Of a DNA stretch of 64,000 bases, positions 35,601 through 47,600 are shown in pieces. The DNA lies in the NCBI GenBank assembly GCA_032158295.1, contig CM063251.1, positions 18,725,425 to 18,789,424 of the forward strand, written 5' to 3'. Made by a program: the position numbers and the translations under genes. A model generated the notes under the pieces. The model was not told the DNA's origin, made no database searches, and saw nothing but the letters and a program-made list of their open reading frames with translations. The DNA is from Pycnopodia helianthoides (lineage: Eukaryota; Echinodermata; Asteroidea; Forcipulatida; Asteriidae). Numbering within the stretch: position 1 is the stretch's first letter; each line of letters begins with the position of its first letter.

Positions 35601-38600
35601 AAGTGCAGTTGAAACGGTTACCTCGGTCACGATTGAGTCTAAAGACCGTCATTTCATCGCGAGTGACGGCCCGAGGAGCTCCTACAGCGAGTCCCTTAAT
35701 CTGGTGAGGGGTCGGAGGAAGGAGAACGTTGTAGGTATCATTGGCTTGAACATACGCACTGCTGAGATGGTTGGTTGCCATCACAGTAACAAGATGGTAC
35801 CCGATGTCAATGAACATGTGCTTGCAGTACTGTTTGGTCGTGACTATCGGCTGGGAACCGTCGTGGTAATCACATGTATACTCCACGTTGGTACCCCGTT
35901 GAATCTCGATAAGGATGAAGGCGGATTGGTCGGTGTGAGTGGTTTTATTGCCGCGGATATACGCCCTGAGTCCCTCTATAGCGTACTCCACATGGGCGAC
36001 TGTTGACACTGTCAACAAGTTGAGTTTATTAGATGCTGTGATTGTGATTTCATAAGATCCGGGTCCACTGTAGATGTATTCTAGAGACCACACTTTACCA
36101 ATGTCCTTCTGCTCAAATATCTGCACAGAGCCATCTCCTATAGTAGAAAACAAAATGTACTCTGGTTTTAGTTTGGTAGGTAAGATTAAAAATTTAAATG
36201 TTTAAAGATTTGTCAAAACTTACATGATATAAAGATGGTCATGGTGCAAAACATTGAAAATTTTTGTCTGAATTGCTATACTACTTTTTGAGAAATGAGT
36301 AAAACAATACGTTTTGGTCCAAAATCCGACATTTGAAAGCAGTGAAAACATAAAGTGGGGTTTTTCACTACTTTCTCGATGACCGATTGAGCTTAAACTT
36401 TCAGATTTATGATATTTCATGCATATGTTGCATTATATATAGTATGGATACGGCCTTTGACAACAACCAATGTTTGCCACGTGCTTTAAAACATAACAGG
36501 TATTGAGACATCAGTGCAGGGCCAAGCTAAACCATATCTTCCAGAATTAAAGCCAAGAATGTTAAACTTTTAACCAGATTCAAATGTTGTCTTGTCACGA
36601 ATGTATATGGGTTTTGAGGCATTGCATGGCGAGGTATCAATATATATTTGGTTTGCGGTAACACCATGTGTATACATATCTACTTTGCTGCGTAGATTTT
36701 TGTTCTTTAGAGAACTTGTCTTGTTATTTGTTCTGCTACCGCGGAGTAGATTTTCGGAATTTGGGAGATTTCTCAGTTCTGAAAAGAACTGTCCTGCTTA
36801 TTAACTGCTTCCTGGGCGGGAGGTAGGAAATCTGCCTGGACTACTACTTTAGCTTTGTGGATGGGGGAACTTCTCGTAATTAACTGCACTGCCGCGGAGT
36901 GAGTTCTTTTTGGTCTCAAAGTTTCGACTAGCTTGCTCTAGTCATCGTCAGGAGTCAAGAATGGTTTATCAAACATTACACCAGGGATGAGATTTGACAA
37001 AAAATGTGGAAATTCCTCAAAAATGGCTAGCGGCCCTGACCCACCCCCATTATCCTAGACCCAGAACCCAGATGTTACAATTCAGGAGAATAACAGACCC
37101 TGTGCATCACCAGAAATACAAAACTACAGGTTCAAACACAACATGGACTATTTCTTTCTTCCCTTTGGAGATTGCTTTACTTCTTTCAAAAAAACTTAAA
37201 GGCTCAAGGAGATCTTGAGAAAATCCTCAAATCAGGAAAAAAAAACCCTGAGAAATCACACGCCTGATACACAAGGGTGACAAAAATGCTTTCCTACCTA
37301 GATCGACAGTAAAGAGCACCTCTGTGCCGTGGGTTATCTCCCAAGCTAAGAGGACTGGCTGAGAGGGGATGACTGGGTATACATCCGCTAGCAGCATCAG
37401 ACCTTCTACATGCTCTTGGACATAAAACAGCTGCATCACACTAAACTCACTCACAAGATTCTGGGCTCGTACAGTCACCTCATACAGTCCTGAAATAAAA
37501 GGACATTTGTTGACTTGAAGTGGGAAATATAGACTCCTTTTATCCAAGTTTACAATAACAGATTTGGGAAAAAAGGGTTTCCTTTACACTATTCTTTCAT
37601 TCAAATTGGTAGCATTATCAGGGTTCTGCCCAGGATTTCTTTAGTGGTGGAAAAATGTTTCCCTGGAAACCATTGCCAGATGGATCAGTTACACGGTAGA
37701 TCATATAAATAGACTCAAATCAAAGAAGTACTCAAAATTAATGGCTTCGGATACTATTTTGACTGGTAAAAACCCAATTTTACATTTCGTTGAAAACCTT
37801 TGAAAGGAATTTTGCAAGTGTAATTTTCAAATTTGGAAAATGTGTGGTCGGAAACAGAGAAAATTCAGCCAGTGGTTGTTGGGGAATCCTGAGTGCCGGG
37901 CGGGTTTTCCGGCACCGACTACTGTGGGCAGAACCCTGATTATGAAGAAACTATTGACCATTTCAATCCATCAACAACCAACATGCAGAATTCAGAAATC
38001 ATACTTTTCATCATGCTGTGGTTATTTGAGATTTTGGTTTTTTCACCTTGTGAAAAATACGCACTGGGACTGAATGTGCACGGGACTTGCACAACCTATG
38101 GTGCGCTTTTTGAAATGATAAATTATTTGAAAATAGCATAGCCAAAAATCAAATACACAAAGAATAAAATAGTTAGTGAAAATCGTAGAAAGTTTGCTAA
38201 AGTTAGGAGGTCTGCACTAATTGATTTCTAGGGTAACTCTGTATCACTTCTATAAATTGAAGAAATTTACATTATATTTGTTGTGGAAAGTACTCTTACC
38301 GGCATCTCTGTAAACATACTGATGTGTAAAAGCATCAGTAGTAAACTGCATACCGTCATCATAATCCCAGAAGAGAAGAACATCACGGCTATCACCAACA
38401 AACGCAGGCACAACAAAGTCAAAGATTTTACCTGGCGGATAATGAGTAGAACTTTTGGTTTTATATCAAACATTGTCATGTCAGAGGCGCATGTTAATGT
38501 AAAAATTAATGTTATATATTAGTCATGTTGTAAAATTATGTGAATTCATACAAAATAATCTGCAATCTAAGTCCCAGTCTAGAGCATTGCATGTGCATTG

Positions 38601-41600
38601 GGTTTTTAAGTCTCTACCTGATTGCAGGGGTTTTTCCCTTTTTCGTGTTTTCCTCCAACATCTAAAACTGAAATGTCTTCATCATCTTCCCTAGGCAGGT
38701 ACCTTCAGGCCTACTGGGCCCAATTTCATAAAGCCTGTAAGCACAAAAAATTGCTAAGCACAGAAAAATATTGCTTACCAGAAACTGGCTACCAGCCAAC
38801 ATTCCATAAAGTTTACATTGTTGTGACTGGTGCCCCATTAAATGTTTTGCTTAGCAAAGAAGTGTGTCAAGCAATATTTTCTGCTAAACAGCTTTATAAA
38901 ATTGGGCCCTAGTCACAGTCCTTCTAAGGATCCCTTGGTTTCATTGCCAGCATGGTATACTTATAATGTAAGAACAGACTTCAAACATTGTTGATTCTTG
39001 CTGCAGTTATTTTACTTTGACATTCACCACAACACAGTCAATAATAAGCCAGGTGCAGGTTAGATTTACAATGATGTCTGGTACAATGCCTTCTTCTGTA
39101 ACAAGTGAATGCTCAATTTGACTTCCTCAGTGTTGCTATGTCACAAGGTTAGGGGCAGGCTTTTTCCTAGTTCTATAATCGATGACAAACACCTATACAC
39201 AATTCTCAATGACATGTGTGGGACAAGGGTACCAGTCTTTGCTGATCTGTGGAGGTTGCGATGCAAAAGCTTTGCCCCTTACCATGTGACATAGCAACAC
39301 TGGATGTCATTTGAGCAAATCAAATTGAGCATTCACTTGTGACCAAATAAGGCATTGGATACCAGCCATCATTCAAATGAAATTCGCAGATGTTTTCATA
39401 GACCTTCTCTCTGAAACATACCTTATATGTTCAGTGTCATTCAAAGGGTGATTATGGCCGGGTCGATTCCGTGTAAAGGGCATCTGATTGAGGAGAATGT
39501 AAATTTCTACTGGAAGAGTTCAAGGGGCACCAAGGCAGTGACCAGGGGCATAGAGGCAAAGTATCAGGCCAGATTTTGGCCAGTCAGATATCTTACCTTT
39601 AACACAGACCTCAGGTTGAAATAATAGGTCTACGATTTCCTCCTGAACAATGACTTGACGGAATGTGAATCCATTGGCCCAAGGGTTCTCAACGAAGCAT
39701 GTAATGTTGAAGGTTCCTTCAGACTGATAAGTATGGGAATCTGCAGATCAAAACCAATTACCAATTTGATGGTTAAATTTTCACCATCATAAACAGGTTG
39801 CTAATAGAAGTAAGACCATTTCCAAGCTTACTTGTTATAATTGTATTAAACTGAAACATTCACAAGTGAATTTTATTGTATCTTTCTTGATAGTTTTGCC
39901 TCCAAATCAGCATTACACTCACACACAAAAAAAACACAACAATCTAGCAAAAATGTTAAGAAACATAAAAGCTTTGAAATTGATAACTTACCAGTGTAGT
40001 CAGATCCAGTGCCGAAAAAGGCTGCACTATACTTGCTGGACACTGTGCCGTCGCCCCAGTCAAACGTCATGAGTACGTTACTGCCATTATTAGCGACACA
40101 CCTCGCTTCTAAGACATCAGCTCTGATGTGGGGAGTTGTGACAAACAGATCTGCACTACTGATGCTGGCATCAATCTGAATCGAGGTTGACGCCGATTCG
40201 TCGCTGACGTTATTGTAGGCTCTGATCGAGATGGTGTATGTATCCGGTAAGGAGTAAGTATGAAGGTAGCTTGAGTTGAGAAGGTGAGTCGCATTGGAGG
40301 AATCTCCAAAATCGTAGTCATACCAAACCTTGTTCCCGGTAGCAATGGTTGCGGAAATCAAGACCGGGGTATAAATGAGATTATCTTGAGCGGCTGCCAC
40401 GACGTTCGTCACTCTCTCTTGAATCTCCACAACGATAGGATCTGAAATCATCCACGATACCACGTTAGAGACATTGACGGTGACGTTGTAGTAGCCGATC
40501 CCAGTGTAGATGTATTCTACCGTGGGTGCCGAGGTCGTGTCTTCCCCACCGTCGCCGAAATACCAATCAAAATGGACATCGTTACCCCTCGACCATGTTA
40601 CAGTGTACTCTACAGTATCCCCTGTTGCTTGGACATCAGTCTTGTTCTGAAGCACTACTCCCTCCACCGGGTCTTGTACAACAATAGATTTAGTATCAGA
40701 CACAGCTGGGTAATCGGTAACAGTGCACTCTACCTGGTAGGTGTCGAATGTGGAGTAATTATGCCAAATAAAACCCGTGTTTTCAACAGTGGCTGAAGCT
40801 CCGTCCCCAAAATCCCAACTGAAGGTCAGACCTTCTCCGGTATGCCAAGTGACCTCACAGAAGAACACCGTTTGTATCTCACTGGTTGTGTACTCTTGGC
40901 ATTGGACATAATTGGGCTTCACTGCCGTCACATCAAACGTATGGTCTAGAGTACTTGCTATGTTGTCTGCTTTAACGAGTACAGTGTACACACCATGTTC
41001 AAGGTAGAAATGGTCATGAGTTGTGTCAAAACTCCAATCTCCTGATGTTGATCCGTCACCGTGATCCCACTGGTACTGTACAACATTACCGGCCATTATA
41101 AAAGAGCTGTAATTAAACCAACAACCGACAGAATCGTATTCCATTCGATGGTGGTGTTATCTCCGGGATACAGTTCGATAGTTCCGTTAAGACCAGTGAT
41201 TCTGTATCTAGCGATGATTGATAAAACAATGTCCACTGAGCTTACGTTGTTATAAGCTCTTACATGAGTTGTATAGTTACCAATAGCTGAGAAGAGGTAA
41301 CTCTGAGAGTCAGTTGTCTTCACATCAGGTCCATCCGTGATATCATTAGTTAAGAATGGAAGACTCGTATTCGTCGAGCCATCAGGAAAAGTCCACGTGA
41401 ATCTTACGTATGTACCTTGAGTTATTTCTACGTACATCGGGTAGGCTTCATCAGTGCATGCGTAGTAGATACCAAGATTACGAGTGAACTCAAGACCTTG
41501 TATGGCAAGTATTCTATACTGTGAGGCAATCCATTGAGGATGGGCGTCCGCCTCCTTTCCAAGAAAGTTGTTGTACTTGGTGTTAACCTCAAACATCCCT

Positions 41601-44600
41601 GAGCTGCTGTAGCTATGTGATACCCAAGAAAGTGACGGTTTGGAGACGTGTGCTCTGATGTAGAAACTTATATCCATCCGGTCGGCATCCTCACGTCTTA
41701 CATCTCGTTCTTGGGAAAGCAGGTCTTGCTCCTTAAAGAACAACGTCTCGTTATCAGTTAGAAAATGTGCTACTTCTCCAACAGGTGGGTAGGCTGCCTG
41801 TCGATAATAGTCAGGAAATTTCTGTTGGTAAGGTCCAAACCCCACCCAGTCATGAGGCCGGACTGTGAAGCGATCCGTTTCATTGACACTGAAGATATTA
41901 TAACCTTCTTGAAGATACACTATGGTCTGCCCAATGACACCATAAGGAACTTTCATTGCTCGTTGCTTCCTTTCCAATAAACACGACCCGTAGAAGTGAT
42001 GAGGCAATCTCACAAATGGTTCGGAATAGTTGCACATCTTGATTTGACTATCTGAAGAAACGGTTCCGTTCACCATTCCATTACTACTTTGTACACTCCG
42101 AGTCTGATTCTCGCAAGGGGCAAGGGTAAATGTCGAATTGGATTCTGCATAGTAGTAGGTGGTTTGAAAAGGTTGGCATGACGCTGACTCCAGGCAGAAG
42201 GCTGTGTAGTTATTCTTACAAGGAGTTTCGGTGACAGGTGGACACGAAAAGTACTTATTGATACAGGTTCTGTTGAATGGACAATACTTCTCACTTTCAT
42301 CACAAAGTGGTCTATAAACCTACAAAGATGAAAAATGCATAAAATAGTTAAGGCCTTGCAGCTTTTCCGCACTAATAATAATAATAATAATGAAAACTTA
42401 TACAGCGCACAAATCCACAAAAGTGCTCATGGCGCTTATACAAACAATAACATACATGATCATTAATCAAAAAGGAAACGTAGGCCTATTTAGTATTACT
42501 ATTAGCTTTGAAGAAATCCAGAGTACAATACATGTATTAAAGAAATAAAATTAAAATAAAACAAAAACACACTGTGAAAACAAACCAGTTACTTAAATAC
42601 TTGATTGAAAAGATGAGTCTTTATTTTTTTTTTAAATTGGGTTAAAGAAACGGATGATTTTACTTGTGCTGGCAATTTTTTCCACAGGCGTGGCGCAGCA
42701 CGTGAGAAAGATTGATCTCCCCATGAGTGGTTAGATATGGGCTCAATAAGGAGGTTAGAATTGGAAGACCAATTAGGGAGTATAGACAAGAGTAATTACG
42801 TTCAAGGATGGGTGGGGGGGGGGCAGGCCTGATGCGTTGTTATCAGAAGGGCAAGGCACTTTTCCAAAGGGCAACTCTATAAGGGAAATGTACATTTCTT
42901 CTTGGGCAATTTGAGGGGGCACCAAGCAGTGACCTGGGGCATTGTCTCCGTGAAGTATCACACCTCGGGGCATACAAACCAGACGGAATTTAGTCATAAC
43001 CAGATCATTTCAAAACATTCAAAAGTGGTGATGTCATCTCAGCCACCAAGGGTTGCCACATTCTAACTGCACACAATCACAACGGAGTGTACAATGTTAC
43101 AAATGCTGTTGTATTATTATTACAATGTACCCGATAGGGACGGAATATAAATCGGAATCTACTTTTTGTAGACATTCAGGGAGGCTTTGGTCAATTTCTG
43201 TTCCTCATTTACAATTATGGTCATAGAAGTTACCAATGCTAGACACTCTACTATGTAAGAGTACAAAGAGGCTCTCCTAGATATGTTTTCTGTTTAACTA
43301 CTTCACGCGGGATGGCGTGTTTATTTGCAAAAATTTGCGGACAGACTTACTTCAGACGTTTTTTAACGCTCGGAACAATTTCGTTTTTTTTTTCAATTTG
43401 TTTTGCTGACAGCCGGACGGCTGACGTCTTATCCACCCAGACTTTCCAGTGTGTAGCGTGCACTGTCAAGGACCTACCATAATGCGCTTTGTTTCATCCA
43501 TACAAAGAGCGACAACAGGTTCTGGAAAACATGCCTTGACAAATCCCTTTCCGGGGGTTATTGTGTAGCCCCTGATTCCAGACCTTTGTCCTGTTATTAT
43601 ACAAATGTGGCATACAAGAATGGACAGGCTGCCACCATTGTTCTTCGTTATATTCGGCTCATTGGGAGGTAAGTCCGAGCAATATTCCAAGATTCCAGCA
43701 TACCGTGGCAGATTTTGGGCAGTGACTCACAGGCGAGGTTCTGCAAAGTGAGTGCCTACTCAATTTTCTCACATGACAACATCAAAGTCGTCTTTCCTTT
43801 GTCAAGTCAGGGTTTCATTGTGGCAAAGATTTTTTTCAAAAGTTCAGAAAAATAATACCGAGGGTGGGCACAGAAATAAATTTAAAAAAAAGATGTGGTG
43901 CGGTTAAGACTCTCACCTGTAGTTTAATTCTGCCTTCCTTGATGGCAAATACCTCCCATGCTTCTAGTTTAGCCTCCTGGATGAATTCAAACGCTGGGAT
44001 TAGATAAACACCTTGAAGATTTAACGCTGGTTCAATGTTGTCAAGACGTCTCGGGATTGATGATCCTACTGAGAAACGCTGGGCATCTGTCAATCAATCA
44101 ATCAATTTGATTTCCACTCAATCAATTAGTAGCACATAAACATACAGTAATCAAAATACACAAAAAGACGATTAAGTGGTCGGAATCTCCAAAAAGCAAG
44201 CTTGTCAGGTAGAGATCCCCATGGCATGTTAAAGAAGAACATTTAATAGGATAATACAAACAACTTTAAGACAGAAACACTGTACTACACACGCTAGTTT
44301 AATGAAGTAGTTTAATTAAGTCTGTAACAACAGTGACAACATATTTTTTTATGAGATATTGCCTAAAATCACAAGGCTGGACGGCCACTTCAAGGTGAGG
44401 GCTACACTTTACTGATTTGGTCCACATTGACACCTACTCCCCAGTCCGTAAGGATGTAGGCATGGATATCATCCACTAGGAGCCTGGCTGGTAGAGCAGA
44501 GTGCAATATCTTCCCAACTTTTTACGAAGCAATATTATGGTTTAGTGCCTTGCTCAAGGGCACAAGTGTCATCACCGGGATTCAAACCCACACTGTGCTG

Positions 44601-47600
44601 CTGACAACATTAGAGCTTGGGTCCGGTGAACTAGACTGCCCACCCACAACATGTCAATGTATCAAACAGACAACTTGTCAAGAAATAAGATTTCATTATA
44701 AAACAGTTATAAAAAACTGCCCTTTACATAAAATTAAAAAACCTTACCTGCAACTTTGATATTCACCTCACTTGAACCATCATTAAAGTTCCATGTAGCA
44801 TCCATGTTATTGCCCTGTCCTACACGGCCTATGCATTCAAATGGATAGTCAACCTCAATAAAAGAGTTGCACACTGTCCTGAGATCTAATAACAACCAAA
44901 GAAGATAAAACAAACGATCATTGAACCCTTTTTATTCAAAGAGACGAAATCTAAATTAAACAGATTCAAACTCCCAACAATCAGTCTTTCTTAGTTTTGA
45001 GTATTTTTAGTAGCACAACCACAGTTTAAAAAATATCTGAATTTGAAGCCGGATGACCAGAATTTGGCGGCACTTTTTGCGGGATGCTAGCTTGAAGTCA
45101 TAACGATGTGAGGTCCAGAGCCAGCCTAGGTCAAATTTACCGGCTACCAGTTTATTTAGAAGCCCCACGACAACGTACCTGATATAGGAGCCTCTATGTA
45201 GACTTCCCTTCGTGCCTCAAGATCTCCAGAGAAATCATTCTTCGCCCAGACCTTAACGAGGTACACCCCAACATCTGAGAAGACATGAGGCTGCGGTCCT
45301 GGTGTCCAGTCCGCAATGCCGGTGGAGTCCCCAAAATCAAAACTATACACTGCCGTGTCCGAGCCAGCCTCCAATGTCGTCTCTATAACTGCCTCCGTGA
45401 AGACTTCAACGTAACCTTTCAGTAATTTATGGAATATGAATGGGTATTGAATTACTTGGCAGACTACAAATAACAAAGTGTGACGACAATTGCTAAGACA
45501 CAGTAAGTGTATGGGTTTTGAGGCATTGCATGGTGAGGTATCAATATATATTCGGTTTGCGGTAACACCATGTGTATAAATATCTACTTTGCTGTGTAGA
45601 TTTTGTTCTTTAGAGAACTTGTCTTGCTATTTATTCTACTACCGCGGAGTAGATTTTCGGAATTCAGGAGACTTCTCAGTTCTGAAAAGAACTGTCCTGC
45701 TTATTAACTACTACCTGGGCAGGAGGTAGGAAATCGGCCTGGACTACTACTTTAGCTTTGTGGATCGGGGGGACACAGTAAGTGGATAAGGAATCAAAAC
45801 AAATGATCAAATCTGGAATCTCATCTTTGAGAGAATGAGGCCGTTTTTCCATTTTGCAAATGGCACTTCCATTGGAAAATCTGAAAGTCTGTGGGAAACT
45901 TTTTGATGAGGGGGCACGAAGGCCAAGAGCATGGAAACAGAGGTCATGACCTTCATGGGTGCCCTTTGTATAAATTCAACACCTGACTAATTGCCATGAC
46001 ATTTGAAAACAATCCAGAAAATTGTGTTCAAGAAAGTTGAACTTCATACTGTTAACAAAATTGGTGAAAGCCTTACGCACAGGTTACCAATGATTATTCT
46101 TCAAAATATTGAAGCACACATCAAATTTACCTTAAGTTCACACACAAACCAACCCAATGACTTTAAGAGTACACACTTGTTGAAATGACAAATTCACACA
46201 GAATTATCAAAATTCTTATCATCACAACATATATTTCTATAAGAGATATTTCTTACAAGATGACCTGACAAGGTCATCTTGAGTTACAAGATGACATGAA
46301 AATGTCATTTTGAGTTACCTCAATCAGGCCTGGAATTTCATCTTTGAGAGGGCAAGGCCATTTTCATTTTGCAAAGGGCACTTCCTTTGGAAGATCTTAA
46401 ATGTCTATGGGAAACTTTTGAAGGGGCACCAGAGGCCAGGACCAGGGGCAACAGAGGCCATGGCCTCTGTGGCCTCCATGTAATTCCAGGCCTGCTCAAT
46501 AAACAAAGCAACCCTTTGATCATAAATTCTTTACCTGGATCCACAAGTACAACACTCTTCACTGATGTTGAAGTACTGTACACACTACTGAAGTCCATTC
46601 CTCCACAGAAGTCAGTCGGACTGCCAGCGCACCTTAGGTTACACCCAAACTGGGAGCCATTACTGTGTGTACCGATGGTCTCTCCACATAAACACATGTA
46701 CCCTCGTTGCAAGGCTGCGTAAGGGTAATCCATAGACTTGCATAGTGCTTTACACAGTTTGGGGTCGACATTGTTGAAGTCGTGGTCACCACCGGCAATA
46801 ACAAACTCTCGCTGAGATTGGTCTTCTCTAAAACATCCCTCATATGTTTCATCTGTGGAAGAATCTAAAAGAATTACAAATTAAAAAATCTAGACATTAT
46901 TGTCACTGTGTTGACCAATTTGGGGCTCCATAAGCCACAATGAACAACTTTTTCTAATTTTTGAAGTATCCATCCCCTCCAAACCCACTCTCAGTATTAA
47001 TTGTTTATTCGGTTTTTACCCTTACACCGATGTGACGTATTAAGCACTGTATACTCTGTACTTTCCCCGAGCTCTGGGAAAACAATTCCACAGGCAAATC
47101 ACTCGGATGGGATTCGAACCCACGACCTTTGCATTGCTAGAGCAGATGTCGTACCACTAGACCACCGAGCTAGCCCAATTGATTGATTGATTGATGGATG
47201 CGAGTTGTCGCAGGACATGATTTATGGTTTAAAGATCTATGTATGCCACATTGGAGGCCAATATGGATTCATCCTTAGTTTCATCTGTTTGTTTGGTTGT
47301 TGTTTGTATCCTTGTCCGTCTCCTTTTGTGGATGCTCATCTGTTTATATTAGCCATGCCTGATACGTCACAGAGGCAATTGCTCTATAGAGGTGCCCTTT
47401 TCCAAAGAGAACATGCCTTTGTTCCCTTGCCCTTTAAAAACAAAGCATCAGGTCCGATTTGCTGTTGTTTTTTTTCAACATTTGAAGTATTCATATATTT
47501 CCGACAATTCTTTTAAAGGAACATTACAGAATTGTTTTTTTTAACAAAGCAGTTGCTGGCAGTGTAAGCACTTTATATAATCCACCATATACATAAACTG

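Noticed and set aside
43466..43690. Open frame on the minus strand between PKD1 exons 5 and 6
   Set aside because: Exon 5 joins exon 6 directly in phase 0; this frame has no in-phase acceptor and no family similarity.
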